From positions 203,616-267,615 of the forward strand of contig QCGV01000001.1 in NCBI GenBank assembly GCA_003278145.1: a stretch of 64,000 nucleotides of DNA, in the 5' to 3' direction. Position 1 is the stretch's first letter. Each line of letters starts with the position of its first letter. Below the pieces are notes generated by a model. It was not told where the DNA came from. It searched no databases and saw only the letters and a list, made by a program, of their open reading frames with translations. The translations under genes and the position numbers were made by a program. The stretch comes from OCS116 cluster bacterium AG-390-A19 (GTDB lineage Bacteria > Pseudomonadota > Alphaproteobacteria > MED-G09). Of this stretch, positions 1 through 12,358 are shown piece by piece.

Positions 1-234
1 TGATGGATCAATTACTTCAGCTCGACTTAAAATATCTTCCAACTCCATAATTTTAGTCTCATTATGACTTTGCTCCTCTTTAGCTGCATGATATTCTGCA
101 TTTTCAGATAAGTCCCCATGAGCTCTTGCTTCAGCAATTGAGTCTATAATTCTTGGCCGTTCAACTGTTTTACAGTTTTTAAGTTCCTCTTCAACTATAT
201 TTTTACCATTAGGTGTCAACGGAATTTTATTCAT
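1..234 (-). CDS. greA: Transcription elongation factor GreA (N-terminal part, truncated by window edge)
   Basis: Minus-strand translation from CAT at 232-234: [55 protein letters not shown]..., typical GreA N-terminus; lies downstream of carB. Confidence 0.95.
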   Translation of the reverse strand, partial: MNKIPLTPNGKNIVEEELKNCKTVERPRIIDSIAEARAHGDLSENAEYHAAKEEQSHNETKIMELEDILSRAEVIDPS

Positions 235-284
235 AACTAACTTTAACCCAGTATTTATTTTTTTTTAAGGAAATAATTGAATTT

Positions 285-3200
285 TTAGCTTAATGACTGC
301 CCAAATGATTGAATTGTCTTAATGCTCATCTCATTATTTTTCATTGCTTTTATTGCCATTACAGCTGCATTTGCTCCAGACACAGTAGTATAATAAGGAG
401 TTTCTGACTCTAAAGCAGATCTTCTAATAGATTTAGAGTCTTTTATAGCTTGAGGTGTTTCTGTAGTGTTAAGTACTAGTGATATTTTCTTTTCGCTGAT
501 CATTTCGACTATATGGGGTGAGCCTTGGAGAACTTTATTAATTTTTTTTGTTTGGATATTATTATTATTCAAAAATTCAGCCGTTCCGTCAGTCGCATAA
601 ATATCAAAACCTAATGAGAAAAGATCTGAAACAGGGTTTAAAATTTTATCTTTGTCACTATCTTTTACGGAAACAAATACAGAACCCTCTGTCGGTATTC
701 TAGATCCACTCCCAATCTGACTTTTAGCAAATGCCATTCCAAAATCTTTATCAATACCCATAACTTCTCCAGTTGATCTCATTTCTGGTCCAAGTATAGT
801 ATCAACACCTGTAAATCTTTTAAATGGAAACACTGCTTCTTTTATAGCAAAATGATTAATATTTTTTTCTTTTAAATCAATAGAATTAATTTTATTTCCA
901 AGCATTATTTTTGTAGCTATTTTAGCTAATGGTTTACCTAGAACCTTTGCTATAAATGGAACTGTTCTGCTAGCTCTTGGATTTACCTCAAGAATAAAAA
1001 TTTTATCACCTTTAATTGCAAATTGTGTATTCATTAATCCAATAACCTTTAAATCTTTTGCTAAAAGTCTTACTTGTCTCTCTAGTTCATCTAAAATTTT
1101 CTTTTCTAAAGAAAAAGGCGGTATTGAACACGCAGAGTCTCCTGAATGCACTCCCGCCTCTTCGATATGCTCAAGAATACCAGCAATATAAATATCATCA
1201 CCATCACAAAGCGCATCTATATCGACTTCAATCGCATCTCTTAAATAAGAGTCTATTAATACGGGGTTATCTCCAGAAACTATTACAGCTTCTTTCATAT
1301 ATTTTTTTAATTGTTCATCAGAATGAACAATTTCCATTGCCCTACCACCTAATACATATGATGGTCTTATGACTACAGGATAACCAATATCATTAACAAT
1401 GTTTATTGCTTCATCAGAGGAAGTAGCTATACCATTTTTTGGTTGAAGAATATTCAAATTAGATATCAATTTTTGAAACCTATCTCTATCTTCAGCAAGA
1501 TCAATTGCATCCTGAGAGGTTCCTAAAATTTTAATATCAATCTTATTATTTTCTAATTCTTTTGCTAGCTTTAAAGGTGTTTGTCCACCAAATTGAACAA
1601 TTATTCCTAATAAATTTCCAGATGATTTTTCTATATTGATAATTTCAATAAGATCTTCAAAGTTAAGAGGTTCAAAATATAATCTATCAGAGGTATCATA
1701 ATCTGTTGATACAGTTTCAGGATTGCAATTAACCATAATACTTTCAACACCAGATTCTTTCAGTGCATAGGATGCGTGGACACAACAATAGTCAAATTCA
1801 ATACCTTGTCCTATTCTATTTGGACCGCCTCCGATAATTATAACTTTATCTTTATTGGACGGCTTTGACTCGCAGAATAAAGTTTCAGAAAAAATAGAGT
1901 CCCCATAAGTTGAATACATATAAGCAGTTTCTGATTTAAACTCTGCTGCACAAGTATCAACTCTCTTAAAAACAGGTTTAATATTGAAATTTTCTCTAAG
2001 TGTTCTAATGTAATTTTCATTACAGCTTGTAAGTTCAGCTAACCTATTATCTGAAAAACCTTGAGTTTTTAGCCAAACAATATTGTCTTTATCACTTGGC
2101 ATTCCTTTACTGATTAAATTATTTTCTATTTCAATAATTTCACTTATCTGTTGAATGAACCAAGGGTCGTAAAATGTTAACTCATGAATTCTCTCTGGGC
2201 TTATTCCCAATCTCAGTGCATCAGCTAAATATAATAATCTATTAGGTGAAGTCTTTTTTAACTCATTTTCAATTTCTTCAATATTATTTGTTTCGGTTAT
2301 TGAGTTAAAACCATTTAATCCAGTTTCAAGAGATCTTAATGCTTTTTGAATTGACTCTTTAAAATTTTTACCAATAGCCATTGCTTCGCCAACTGATTTC
2401 ATAGAGGACGATAAAGTTGGTTCAGAGCCCGGAAATTTCTCAAATGCGAATCTTGGTATTTTAGTAACTACATAATCAATGGTTGGCTCAAAAGATGCTG
2501 GAGTTGTTCTTGTTATATCATTTTTTAATTCATCAAGAGTGTATCCAACAGCTAATAATGCGGCAATCTTTGCTATTGGAAAACCAGTAGCCTTTGACGC
2601 TAAGGCAGATGACCTTGATACCCTTGGATTCATTTCAATAACAACCATATCTCCATTTTTTGGATTTATTGCAAATTGAACATTTGACCCACCAGTATCA
2701 ACTCCTATCTCTCTTAATATATCAATAGAAGCTATTCTCATTTTTTGATATTCTTTATCTGTTAGCGTAAGTGCAGGTGCAACGGTTATTGAATCGCCTG
2801 TATGAACACCCATTGGATCAACATTTTCTATTGAACATATAATTATACAATTATCAGACTTATCTCTAACAACCTCCATTTCATATTCTTTCCATCCAGC
2901 AACTGACTCCTCTACAAGGATTTCATTTGTCGGTGAGCTATCAATTCCATTTGATGCAATTTCTATAAATTCTTCAATAGTAGAGGCAATTCCTCCACCT
3001 GTTCCACCGAGTGTAAATGAGGGTCGTATAATGACTGGTAAACCAATTTCATCTAATTTTTTTACGGAGTCATCTAAGTTTTGTGAGGTAAAAGATTTTG
3101 GAGTTTTGAGTCCAATTTTTTTCATTGCTTCTCTAAACTTACTTCTATCTTCAGCTTTAGATATAGCTTCTTCATCTGCACCAATTAATTCTACATTATT

Positions 3201-3530
3201 TTCTTTTAAAAAGCCTGATTCAGAAACTTCTAGTGATACATTTAAACCAGTTTGACCACCCATTGTTGGAAGAATTGCATCAGGTTTTTCTTTTTTAATT
3301 ATTTTTTTTAAAATTTCTGGGGTTATAGGTTCAATATATGTTTTATCTGCAACATCTGGATCAGTCATAATTGTTGCAGGATTAGAATTTACTAAAATTA
3401 TTTTATAACCTTCATTTTTTAGAGCTTTGCAAGCCTGTGTTCCCGAGTAGTCAAATTCACATGCTTGTCCGATAACTATAGGTCCTGCACCAACAATAAG
3501 TATACTCTTTATGTCACTTCTTTTTGGCAA
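285..3530 (-). CDS. carB: Carbamoyl-phosphate synthase large subunit
   Basis: 1081 aa [40 protein letters not shown], two ATP-grasp halves. Confidence 0.98.
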   Translation of the reverse strand: MPKRSDIKSILIVGAGPIVIGQACEFDYSGTQACKALKNEGYKIILVNSNPATIMTDPDVADKTYIEPITPEILKKIIKKEKPDAILPTMGGQTGLNVSLEVSESGFLKENNVELIGADEEAISKAEDRSKFREAMKKIGLKTPKSFTSQNLDDSVKKLDEIGLPVIIRPSFTLGGTGGGIASTIEEFIEIASNGIDSSPTNEILVEESVAGWKEYEMEVVRDKSDNCIIICSIENVDPMGVHTGDSITVAPALTLTDKEYQKMRIASIDILREIGVDTGGSNVQFAINPKNGDMVVIEMNPRVSRSSALASKATGFPIAKIAALLAVGYTLDELKNDITRTTPASFEPTIDYVVTKIPRFAFEKFPGSEPTLSSSMKSVGEAMAIGKNFKESIQKALRSLETGLNGFNSITETNNIEEIENELKKTSPNRLLYLADALRLGISPERIHELTFYDPWFIQQISEIIEIENNLISKGMPSDKDNIVWLKTQGFSDNRLAELTSCNENYIRTLRENFNIKPVFKRVDTCAAEFKSETAYMYSTYGDSIFSETLFCESKPSNKDKVIIIGGGPNRIGQGIEFDYCCVHASYALKESGVESIMVNCNPETVSTDYDTSDRLYFEPLNFEDLIEIINIEKSSGNLLGIIVQFGGQTPLKLAKELENNKIDIKILGTSQDAIDLAEDRDRFQKLISNLNILQPKNGIATSSDEAINIVNDIGYPVVIRPSYVLGGRAMEIVHSDEQLKKYMKEAVIVSGDNPVLIDSYLRDAIEVDIDALCDGDDIYIAGILEHIEEAGVHSGDSACSIPPFSLEKKILDELERQVRLLAKDLKVIGLMNTQFAIKGDKIFILEVNPRASRTVPFIAKVLGKPLAKIATKIMLGNKINSIDLKEKNINHFAIKEAVFPFKRFTGVDTILGPEMRSTGEVMGIDKDFGMAFAKSQIGSGSRIPTEGSVFVSVKDSDKDKILNPVSDLFSLGFDIYATDGTAEFLNNNNIQTKKINKVLQGSPHIVEMISEKKISLVLNTTETPQAIKDSKSIRRSALESETPYYTTVSGANAAVMAIKAMKNNEMSIKTIQSFGQSLS

Positions 3531-3531
3531 T

Positions 3532-4680
3532 TTAAATTTTTCCTACAAGGTTTTGAAATTTATTAAAAAGATAAAAACTATCGTGAGGACCTGGCGATGC
3601 CTCTGGGTGATGTTGAACAGAGAAAATAGGTTTATCCTTAACCGATAATCCAGAATTACTTCCATCAAATAAACTTACATGAGTTTCATTTATACTTTGA
3701 TCAAGAGATTCAAATTTTACAGCAAAGCCATGATTCATAGATGTAATTTCTACTTTTTCATTAGTTATATTTTTTACTGGATGATTTGCTCCATGATGAC
3801 CTTGGTGCATTTTAAAAGTTTCGCCGCCCAGAGCTAATGCAAGAATTTGGTGCCCTAAGCAAATACCAAAAATTGGAATGTTTTTTTCTAAAAGATCTTT
3901 AATAATTGGTACTGAATATTTACCTGTAGCATATGGATCCCCAGGCCCGTTTGAAAGAAATATTCCATCAGGTTTTAAGCTTAATATTTTTTCAGAAATA
4001 GTATCGCAGGGGACTATTGTTAATTTATTAAACCTTGAGGCTAAGCATCTAAGAATATTATTTTTAACTCCATAATCAATTACGACAATATGCTTATTAA
4101 TTGATTGTATTTTATCACTTAAAAAACCTACTTCTCTTTCAGTCCAATTATATATCTCTTTAGTTGATACAATTTTAGCAAGATCTTGACCAACTATTCC
4201 CTGCCATTTACTTAATTTATTTTTATAGGACTCACTTTCTTTAAACCCATTTTGATCATTAACTATAATACCGTTCATAAACCCCTTTTCTCTGATATGA
4301 GTAGTTATTGATCTGGTGTCAACTCCATAAAGAGCTGTAATTTTATTATCAATAAGCCATTGATTAAGATTTTTTTTAGAACGCCAATTAGATGGAGATG
4401 TTATAGGGCTATTAAAAATTGCACCTTTAATTTTTGGTCCACTCTCACTTTCCATATCTTCAAAGTTTGTTCCAACATTACCAATATGTGGAAATGTAAA
4501 AGTTATTATTTGAGATGCATATGATGGATCAGTCATAATTTCCTGGTAACCTGTCATAGCAGTATTAAAACAAATTTCTCCAATTGCAGATCCTTCATAG
4601 CCACATCCATAACCCTTAAAAATATTTCCATCATCAAGAATTAGAGCACCGGTTGGTTTTTTGCTTGACCAGTCAGACAT
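3532..4680 (-). CDS. carA: Carbamoyl-phosphate synthase small subunit
   Basis: 382 aa; glutamine amidotransferase motif [18 protein letters not shown]. Confidence 0.98.
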   Translation of the reverse strand: MSDWSSKKPTGALILDDGNIFKGYGCGYEGSAIGEICFNTAMTGYQEIMTDPSYASQIITFTFPHIGNVGTNFEDMESESGPKIKGAIFNSPITSPSNWRSKKNLNQWLIDNKITALYGVDTRSITTHIREKGFMNGIIVNDQNGFKESESYKNKLSKWQGIVGQDLAKIVSTKEIYNWTEREVGFLSDKIQSINKHIVVIDYGVKNNILRCLASRFNKLTIVPCDTISEKILSLKPDGIFLSNGPGDPYATGKYSVPIIKDLLEKNIPIFGICLGHQILALALGGETFKMHQGHHGANHPVKNITNEKVEITSMNHGFAVKFESLDQSINETHVSLFDGSNSGLSVKDKPIFSVQHHPEASPGPHDSFYLFNKFQNLVGKI

Positions 4681-4976
4681 TAAAGGACCTAATAAAACTT
4701 AAAAAAAATATATTTTTGAATTTTTGCAATGAATTTAAATAAAAATTAATTCCTATTCTTAAATTCATAATTTTTGACACCTCTAACGAAACATTAAAGT
4801 AAGAAAAAGTTTTAACGAATCGTTTTTTTTAATTTCAAATTGACGAAAAATATTCATACTATAAACGTACGTCAAGTGACATTTTATATTAATTGTTTTT
4901 TTTTGTTTTTTTGGTGCTTGATTGGGAAAAAATAATTATCTGTCTTACGATATTAAAAATTATTATGGAGTAAATT

Positions 4977-5447
4977 ATGTTATTAGATTCTATAAAAAAA
5001 GATCTTAAAATAGCGATGAAAGCCAAAGAAACTCTTAAAATATCAACTTTAAGAATGATTACTTCATCAATAAAGAATATAGAAATTAATAATAGAACTT
5101 CATCTAAAGATGAGTCATCAAGTGAATCTTTAAGCGATAATGAAATAATTCAATTATTATCAAAAATGATTAAACAAAGAAAAGAATCAGCAGAGATTTA
5201 CAAAGAAAGTGATAGAGCCGACCTTGAAAAAAAAGAAAATGATGAAATTGAAATCATTGAGCAATATATGCCCAGTCAAATTAATGATGATGAGATTGAC
5301 AAGTTAATAAATGAAATAATTGATGAAACAGGATCCTCAAATATTAAAGATATGGGAAGAGTTATGACTATTCTCAAAGAAAAATATTCAGGACAAATGG
5401 ACTTTGGTAAGGCATCATTAATTGTTAAAGAAAAACTAAATAGCTAA
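4977..5447 (+). CDS. GatB/YqeY family protein
   Basis: 156 aa; YqeY-like sequence (EIIEQYMPSQINDDEI...MGRVMTILKEKYSGQMDFGKAS); precedes dnaG-rpoD. Confidence 0.93.
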   Translation: MLLDSIKKDLKIAMKAKETLKISTLRMITSSIKNIEINNRTSSKDESSSESLSDNEIIQLLSKMIKQRKESAEIYKESDRADLEKKENDEIEIIEQYMPSQINDDEIDKLINEIIDETGSSNIKDMGRVMTILKEKYSGQMDFGKASLIVKEKLNS

Positions 5448-5450
5448 TAA

Positions 5451-7280
5451 ATGAAATTTTCAATAGAAACTTTAAATGAGATTAAAGACAAAATAAGTGT
5501 ATCTCAAGTTGTAGAGAAAACAGTACAACTTAAGAAGAGAGGAAAAGAGTTTGTTGGTTTGTCGCCTTTTACAAAAGAGAGAACCCCGTCTTTCACTGTT
5601 AATGATGAAAAACAATTTTATCATTGTTTTTCAACCAATAAACACGGTGATATTTTTACTTTTTTAGTAGAAGTTGGAGGCTTAAGTTTTCCAGAGGCTG
5701 TTGAAAAATTAGCAGATGAAGCTGGGGTTCAGCTAAGGACATTTTCACCTGCAGAAGAAGAAAAATTTAATAAAAGCAAAAAACTTTATGAAGCCCTAGA
5801 GATATCAAAGTCTTTTTTTTCATCTCAAATATTCGATAACGACAATTCATTAGCCTTAAAATATTTAAAAAATAGGGGCTTAAGTAATGATATAATAAAT
5901 TCTTATGAAATTGGATATGCCCCAAAAGGAAATAAATTAGAGAAATTTTTGATTTCAAAAGGAGTTTCTCATGAAATCATGACTTTAGCTGGAATGACTA
6001 TCAAGGATGAGAATAAAAAAGATAATTTTTATGATAGATTTCGAAATAGAATTATTTTTCCAATAAGAGATATTAGAAATAGGGTTGTTGGTTTTGGTGG
6101 AAGAGTAATAAATGCTGAAGATCAACCTAAATACCTTAATTCTCCTGAAACACCTGTATTTCACAAAGGTGGATTATTGTATAATTTTTCAAAAATACGA
6201 CCAAATATAAAAAATAATGATAATTTAATTGTTGTCGAGGGCTATATGGACGTTGTAAGTTTGGCTTCAAAAGGCCTTCATAATTCAGTAGCACCTCTTG
6301 GCACAGCCTTAACTGAAACTCAATTAAATCTTCTTTGGAAAGAGACTGATAGTCCAATAATATGTTTTGATGGAGATAAGGCCGGAAAACAGGCTTCATT
6401 TAGAGCATCTGAAATAGCTCTTAAATTGCTCAAACCAAATAAAACTTTGAGGTTTATAAATTTACCAGATAATTTAGATCCAGATGATTATATAAAAAAT
6501 AATGGTTTAGAGAATTTCAATAAATATATTAAAAATGCTTCACCCTTAACAGTTATGATTTGGGATTCATGTTTACAAGAATCAAATATTGAAACGCCTG
6601 AGGGAAAAGCAGGTTTCGAAACTCTTTTAAGGAGAAAACTAAATCTTATTAGTGATAAAAGTATCAAGAAACATTATGGATTACTTTTTAAGGAAATGCT
6701 CGAAAAATTTTTTTATTCAAAAAAGTTTGATAAAAAAATATCTAAATTTGATTACAATGAGAAAGGTTCAAGAAAATTCAATAATCCATTAAAAATAAAA
6801 AATAGTATTTTAGGTTCAGGAGGACAGTTACCATCTGATCTTGAGGCATTGGTTATTTCAGGTATATTAATTTTTCCAGGGTTAATAAAAAATCATTTTG
6901 AGATCTTGGAATCTTTTCAAATTGAAAATTTGCGGTTAAGGGATATTAGGGATAACCTCCTTGTTTTTATTAAAAAAGATTATAGCGAACTTAACATTGA
7001 TCTGATAAAAGAATTTGTTCAAAAAAATTATCAGACTTTTTTTGAAAAAGATTTGAGGTTTGCGAATATTTTTTGGCAAAAAAAAGAGGGGATTAATTTT
7101 GATCAAATTTCAGAAGTTTGGCTTGAAATTTTGAAGGATGATCAACATATAAAGAGTCTAATAAAAGATATTGAGACAAGTAAAGATGAAATTAAAAATG
7201 AAGAGGATGAAAGGCGTTTTATTGACCTAATTAAAAATAAAGATAAGGCAATAAAATTAATTACTGAGAAATATGGCTAA
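5451..7280 (+). CDS. dnaG: DNA primase
   Basis: 609 aa; [27 protein letters not shown] and Toprim VVEGYMDV. Confidence 0.97.
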   Translation: MKFSIETLNEIKDKISVSQVVEKTVQLKKRGKEFVGLSPFTKERTPSFTVNDEKQFYHCFSTNKHGDIFTFLVEVGGLSFPEAVEKLADEAGVQLRTFSPAEEEKFNKSKKLYEALEISKSFFSSQIFDNDNSLALKYLKNRGLSNDIINSYEIGYAPKGNKLEKFLISKGVSHEIMTLAGMTIKDENKKDNFYDRFRNRIIFPIRDIRNRVVGFGGRVINAEDQPKYLNSPETPVFHKGGLLYNFSKIRPNIKNNDNLIVVEGYMDVVSLASKGLHNSVAPLGTALTETQLNLLWKETDSPIICFDGDKAGKQASFRASEIALKLLKPNKTLRFINLPDNLDPDDYIKNNGLENFNKYIKNASPLTVMIWDSCLQESNIETPEGKAGFETLLRRKLNLISDKSIKKHYGLLFKEMLEKFFYSKKFDKKISKFDYNEKGSRKFNNPLKIKNSILGSGGQLPSDLEALVISGILIFPGLIKNHFEILESFQIENLRLRDIRDNLLVFIKKDYSELNIDLIKEFVQKNYQTFFEKDLRFANIFWQKKEGINFDQISEVWLEILKDDQHIKSLIKDIETSKDEIKNEEDERRFIDLIKNKDKAIKLITEKYG

Positions 7281-9204
7281 AAAGAAATCAACTAAGAAAA
7301 GCGTTGAAGATAAAAATCAAGAAGACTCACTTATTGATATGTCTAATGCTGCAGTTAAAAAAATGTTAAAAGCCGCAAAAGCTGAAGGATTTGTTAACTA
7401 CAAAGATATAAATAAAGTTGTTAACGCTGAGAAATATACTTCAGAACAAATTGAAGATCTTATGTCTTTAATTTCAGAGATGGGAATATCAATTATTGAG
7501 GCTGATGCTGATGATCAAGAGGAGTCCCAATTAGAGTTAAAAACCGAGGAAAAAGGTAAGAAAAAAGCATCCACTGATAGAACAGATGATCCTGTCAGAA
7601 TGTATTTAAGGGAAATGGGTACTGTTGATCTTCTCTCTAGAGAGGGTGAAATTGCTATTGCCAAACGTATTGAGGCTGGTAAAGAGGCTATGATAGAGGG
7701 TCTTTGCGAAAGTCCATTGACATTTCAAGCGATTATTATTTGGCGTGATGAATTAAATGAGGGTCAGGTTCTTTTAAGAGATATTATTGATCTTGAAGCA
7801 TCATACATCGGTCCTGATGCAAAGAATAAAAAAATTGCCAAAAGCAAAATTGACAGTGATTTAGATGATAAAAAAGATGAAGAGGGTGAATCATCTGATG
7901 ATAGTGAAACTGATGATTACAACGAATATGAGAATAATGTTTCATTAGCAGCTATGGAGGCTGATTTAAAGCCAGAGGTTTTTATAATTTTTGATGAAAT
8001 TTCTGTGAAATATAAAAAATTAAGAGCACTTCAAGATAAGAGAAATGCTTTAAAAGCTAAAAACTCTGATTTAAGTGATAGCCAAATTAAAAAATATGAT
8101 GAATATACCTCAGAGCTTAAAGAGCTTATGAAAGGATTATCTCTTAACAATAATAGAATAGAGTCATTGTTAGATCATTTATATGACATCAATAAAAGAT
8201 TAGTTAGTTCTGAACTATCTTTATGGAGAATGGCTAACTCAGCTGGAGTGGAAAGACAAGATTTTTTAGAAGAATATTATGGAAATGAATTGGACACTGG
8301 TTGGGTAGGAAGAATTGTACGCTTAAAAAGAAAAGGCTGGAAAGAATTTGTACAATCAAATAGAAAAGATATTAAGAGTTTGCTCTCAGAAATAACTGAA
8401 TTATCAGAAGAAACTGGCCTTGAAATTGGTGATTTTAGAAAAATTGTTCTTAAGGTTCAAAAGGGTGAAAGAGAAGCTGCCGTTGCAAAAAAGGAAATGG
8501 TAGAAGCCAATCTTAGATTAGTTATTTCTATTGCAAAAAAATATACCAATAGAGGGTTACAGTTTTTAGATCTTATTCAAGAAGGTAATATTGGTTTGAT
8601 GAAAGCCGTTGATAAGTTTGAATACAGAAGAGGCTATAAATTTTCCACATATGCAACTTGGTGGATTAGGCAGGCTATAACTAGATCAATTGCTGACCAG
8701 GCAAGGACTATAAGAATACCTGTTCATATGATTGAAACAATTAATAAACTTGTTAGAACTTCCAGGCAACTTCTTCATGAAATCGGTAGAGAGCCAACAC
8801 CCGAAGAGTTATCGGAAAAACTTAAGATGCCTCTTGATAAAGTCCGTAAAGTTTTAAAAATTGCTAAGGAGCCAATTTCATTAGAAACACCAATAGGAGA
8901 TGAAGAAGATAGCTATTTAGGTGACTTTATAGAAGATAAGAATGTTTTATTGCCAGTAGATGCTGCCGTACAATCAAACTTAAGAGAGACAACTACTAAA
9001 GTTTTAGCAATGTTAACTCCTAGGGAGGAGAGAGTTTTAAGGATGCGTTTTGGTATAGGAATGAATACAGATCATACTTTAGAGGAGGTTGGCCAGCAAT
9101 TTTCTGTTACTAGAGAGAGAATAAGACAAATAGAAGCTAAAGCACTTAGGAAATTAAAACATCCTACTAGATCAAAAAAACTTAGAAGTTTTCTTGATAG
9201 TTAA
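7273..9204 (+). CDS. rpoD: RNA polymerase sigma factor RpoD (sigma-70)
   Basis: 643 aa; [32 protein letters not shown]; overlaps dnaG by 8 nt. Confidence 0.98.
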   Translation: MAKKKSTKKSVEDKNQEDSLIDMSNAAVKKMLKAAKAEGFVNYKDINKVVNAEKYTSEQIEDLMSLISEMGISIIEADADDQEESQLELKTEEKGKKKASTDRTDDPVRMYLREMGTVDLLSREGEIAIAKRIEAGKEAMIEGLCESPLTFQAIIIWRDELNEGQVLLRDIIDLEASYIGPDAKNKKIAKSKIDSDLDDKKDEEGESSDDSETDDYNEYENNVSLAAMEADLKPEVFIIFDEISVKYKKLRALQDKRNALKAKNSDLSDSQIKKYDEYTSELKELMKGLSLNNNRIESLLDHLYDINKRLVSSELSLWRMANSAGVERQDFLEEYYGNELDTGWVGRIVRLKRKGWKEFVQSNRKDIKSLLSEITELSEETGLEIGDFRKIVLKVQKGEREAAVAKKEMVEANLRLVISIAKKYTNRGLQFLDLIQEGNIGLMKAVDKFEYRRGYKFSTYATWWIRQAITRSIADQARTIRIPVHMIETINKLVRTSRQLLHEIGREPTPEELSEKLKMPLDKVRKVLKIAKEPISLETPIGDEEDSYLGDFIEDKNVLLPVDAAVQSNLRETTTKVLAMLTPREERVLRMRFGIGMNTDHTLEEVGQQFSVTRERIRQIEAKALRKLKHPTRSKKLRSFLDS

Positions 9205-9210
9205 ATTTTA

Positions 9211-9287
9211 GGGCCCGTAGCTCAGTTGGTTAGAGCAAACCGCTCATAACGGTTTGGTCGCAGGTTCGAATCCTGCCGGGCCCACCA
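9211..9287 (+). tRNA. tRNA with CAT anticodon, best read as tRNA-Ile2(CAU); CCA encoded
   Basis: gggcccgtagctcagttggttagagcaaaccgctcataacggtttggtcgcaggttcgaatcctgccgggcccacca; acceptor GGGCCCG/CGGGCCC, anticodon loop CTCATAA. Confidence 0.93.
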
Positions 9288-9304
9288 TTTATTAATGAGA
9301 AATT

Positions 9305-10960
9305 ATGGCTAGTTATCAGTATACATTCGTAATTGAGCAATTATCTAAATCTTGGCCAGGTGGTAAAGAGTTATTTTCTAATATTAATTTATCTTTTTTA
9401 CCAAATGCAAAAATAGGCATTGTTGGAGTAAATGGAGCTGGCAAATCAACTTTTTTAAAAATAATGGCTGGTATTGAAAAAGATTATACCGGAGAAGCAT
9501 GGGCAGCTGATGGAATATCTGTAGGATACTTGCCTCAAGAACCAGTTTTAGATGAGGCCTTAAATGTTTATGAAAATGTTACTCTTGGTTTAAAAGATCA
9601 GAAAGATCTTTTAGATAGGTATAATCAACTTGCAGTTAATTACTCTGATGAAAATGCAGATGAACTTGCAGAGCTTCAAAATGAAATTGAAAGTAAAGAT
9701 TTATGGGATCTAGACTCTAAAGTTAATCAAGCTTTAGAAGCATTGCGATGCCCAGAGCCCGATAAAAATGTATCAAATTTATCTGGAGGCGAAAAAAGAA
9801 GAATAGCTATTTGTCAGTTATTATTAAAGCATCCCGATATTCTTCTTTTAGATGAGCCCACTAATCATCTAGATGCTGAAACTGTTGCTTGGCTTGAGAG
9901 TTATTTAAAAAATTATCAAGGTACTATTGTTTTGATCACCCATGATAGATATTTTTTAAATAATATTACAGAGTGGATACTTGAGCTTGATAGAGGTAAG
10001 GGTATTCCCTATGAAGGTAACTACACTTCATGGTTAGGTCAAAAACAAAAAAGAATTGCACTTGAAAGTAAACAAGATAATTCAAGATTAAAAAGATTAA
10101 AAAGTGAACTTGATTGGATTTCATCATCGCCAAAAGCAAGACAGGCTAAATCAAAAGCAAGAATCAAAAGCTATAATGAGCTTAAGGACTCGGAAGTTAA
10201 ACAAAGTAATGGAGAGCCTCAAATAATTATACCTAAAGCCCCTAGACTTGGGGATATGGTAATTGATGTTAAAAATCTTTCAAAGTCATATGATGAAAGT
10301 TTACTAATTGAAGACATAAGCTTTAGATTACCTCCTGGAGGTATAGTAGGTATAATAGGTGCAAATGGAGCAGGTAAAACTACATTATTTAATATTTTGT
10401 CTGGCATTGAGAAATCATATGAAGGTGAAGTTAATATAGGTGAAACAGTATCCTTAGGCTATGTAGATCAATCAAGAGATGATTTGAACAGTAAGAAAAC
10501 AGTTTGGGAAGAAATTTCTGAAGGTAATGATATTCTTGAGGTTAATTCAACAATTATTAATTCAAGGGCATATGTTAGTGCTTTTAATTTTAAAGGTACA
10601 GATCAACAAAAAGTTGTTGGTCAACTTTCTGGGGGAGAGAGAAACAGAGTACACTTAGCTAAAGTTTTAAAATCTGGAGCAAACTTATTATTATTAGACG
10701 AACCTACAAATGATCTTGATGTAGAAACTCTTTATGCACTCGAATATGCTTTAGAAGAATTTTCTGGAAGCGCTCTAATAATAAGTCATGATAGATGGTT
10801 TTTGGATAGAATGGCTACTCACATTCTTGCTTTTGAAGGTAATAGCCACCTTGAGTGGTTTGAAGGTAATTATTCCGACTATCTTATTGACTATAAAAGA
10901 AGATATGGTGAAAGTGCTGAAATACCTAGTAGAATTAAATATAAAAAATTTTCACGTTAG
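9305..10960 (+). CDS. ettA: ABC-F ATPase, energy-dependent translational throttle EttA
   Basis: 551 aa, two ABC domains, two LSGGE signatures; starts ASYQYTFVIEQLSKSWPGGKELFSNINLSFLPNAKIGIVGVNGAGKST. Confidence 0.94.
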   Translation: MASYQYTFVIEQLSKSWPGGKELFSNINLSFLPNAKIGIVGVNGAGKSTFLKIMAGIEKDYTGEAWAADGISVGYLPQEPVLDEALNVYENVTLGLKDQKDLLDRYNQLAVNYSDENADELAELQNEIESKDLWDLDSKVNQALEALRCPEPDKNVSNLSGGEKRRIAICQLLLKHPDILLLDEPTNHLDAETVAWLESYLKNYQGTIVLITHDRYFLNNITEWILELDRGKGIPYEGNYTSWLGQKQKRIALESKQDNSRLKRLKSELDWISSSPKARQAKSKARIKSYNELKDSEVKQSNGEPQIIIPKAPRLGDMVIDVKNLSKSYDESLLIEDISFRLPPGGIVGIIGANGAGKTTLFNILSGIEKSYEGEVNIGETVSLGYVDQSRDDLNSKKTVWEEISEGNDILEVNSTIINSRAYVSAFNFKGTDQQKVVGQLSGGERNRVHLAKVLKSGANLLLLDEPTNDLDVETLYALEYALEEFSGSALIISHDRWFLDRMATHILAFEGNSHLEWFEGNYSDYLIDYKRRYGESAEIPSRIKYKKFSR

Positions 10961-10973
10961 ATAATTAACGTGA
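10952..10973. other. Perfect 8-bp inverted repeat spanning both stop codons of convergent ettA and mlaC
   Basis: tcacgtta-gataat-taacgtga. Confidence 0.65.
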
Positions 10974-11573
10974 CTCAGAGTTTAACCTATTAATAAGCTT
11001 ATTAATATCACCGTTATTCTTACTCAAAAAACTTGTAAAGGTAGATCTTTGCTCTTGTGCCATCCAAATACCTGATATTCTCATATCAAAAACTTTATTT
11101 ATACCAACTTTATTTTTTATTACCCACCAATCTATTGATATAGGTTTAGGTCTGTCATTAAATTTGACTAATGAATAAACAATATTACCTCTTTTTCCTT
11201 TATCTTCATTTTTTATTATTTGAATTTTTCCAGAAGGGTACGAAAGAAGTCTTTTTGCATAAACTTCAGAAATAAAATCCTCAATTGATTGAAAGTATTT
11301 TAAAGAATCTTGCTTATCTAAACTTTTTCTGTAAGGGCCTAATACAAAAAGGGATACCCTTTTAATATCTAAATTGTTAATAAAGATTTCTTCCAAAAAA
11401 ATTTCTTTTTTATCATTTGTAATATTAGGGTTTCCTAAGATTGATAACGCACTATTCCCAAGATTTTCAATCCATAAAGATGTTTCATTATCATTTCCAT
11501 AGAGAGGGTTAAAATTAAAAACAAAAATTAAAATTAATATTGCTATCTTTATAAATACTTTACTTTTTATCAT
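10965..11573 (-). CDS. mlaC: MlaC/Ttg2D-like ABC transporter auxiliary protein (phospholipid transport)
   Basis: Start probably at MIKSKVFIKIAILILIFVF (signal peptide) rather than the 11636 ORF start; Ttg2D-like body; directly after mlaA. Confidence 0.82.
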   Translation of the reverse strand: MIKSKVFIKIAILILIFVFNFNPLYGNDNETSLWIENLGNSALSILGNPNITNDKKEIFLEEIFINNLDIKRVSLFVLGPYRKSLDKQDSLKYFQSIEDFISEVYAKRLLSYPSGKIQIIKNEDKGKRGNIVYSLVKFNDRPKPISIDWWVIKNKVGINKVFDMRISGIWMAQEQRSTFTSFLSKNNGDINKLINRLNSESR

Positions 11574-12309
11574 TTTCATTCTCATAAAAATCTTCAAAAT
11601 CATCTTGGAAGATAGCTTCATCTTCTTCAAAATCACTAATAATATTTATTCCTCTACTTTGTAAGTAAATTGACTTTAGGGTAGAATAATAGTCAATGGA
11701 GGTCTCTCTTAAATTATCAATTGTATCTCCATTTCGTGATCTTTCTGATAAGGCATAAATAATAGAAGGAGAGAAACTTACTATCGTATCTTCATCTTTT
11801 ATTGCATATCTAACTGGATTTAAACCAACATCAACAATTGTTCCAAACAAGTGTCTTGATGTCCTAGGTCCAAGAAAAGGCACAACTAAGAATTGTCCTT
11901 CACCAACACCCCATATTTTAAGTGTTTTACCAAAGTCAGTATTAATTTTTTCTATACCTATATAGTTTGCAACATCAAATAATCCTATCAGACCAACTGT
12001 TGAGTTTATAAATAACCGTGTTGTTGAAAAGGTAGCTAAAGATATATTTCCTTGCGCCAAATAATTTAAAATATTAGACGGTTCATTAATATTGGATAGT
12101 ACATTAGAAATACCTATTTCAATAAAATTTGGAAGTATTCCATAAACTTTTGATGTTGGTTTTAGTAAGTTTTGATCAACTTTATCATTAAAATTATGAA
12201 TAGATCTGTTAGTTTTTTCATACTCATCACTAATATCAGCAAAAACTGTAGAATTATTTAAAAATAAAACTAAAAGAAAAAAACTTATATATTTAAGAAA
12301 ATATTTCAT
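11560..12309 (-). CDS. mlaA: MlaA/VacJ family lipid-asymmetry lipoprotein-like protein
   Basis: 249 aa; YEKTNRSIHNFNDKVDQNLLKPTSKVY...NINEPSNILNYLAQG...FGKTLKIWGVGEGQFLVVPFLGPRTSR. Confidence 0.92.
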   Translation of the reverse strand: MKYFLKYISFFLLVLFLNNSTVFADISDEYEKTNRSIHNFNDKVDQNLLKPTSKVYGILPNFIEIGISNVLSNINEPSNILNYLAQGNISLATFSTTRLFINSTVGLIGLFDVANYIGIEKINTDFGKTLKIWGVGEGQFLVVPFLGPRTSRHLFGTIVDVGLNPVRYAIKDEDTIVSFSPSIIYALSERSRNGDTIDNLRETSIDYYSTLKSIYLQSRGINIISDFEEDEAIFQDDFEDFYENENDKK

Positions 12310-12358
12310 TAATTTTTAATACCCTCATGAATTTATTATATTAAAATTACATTTTTTT

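Noticed and set aside
1058-1372. 104-aa + strand ORF opposite carB, and other ORFs antisense to strong genes (e.g. 1838-2020, 2479-2679, 3031-3255, 12412-12663, 12808-13071, 39493-39918, 48772-49104, 49760-50053)
   Set aside because: Each is wholly inside a well-conserved gene on the opposite strand (or another frame), with low-complexity or shadow-translation character and no recognisable domain; treated as spurious.
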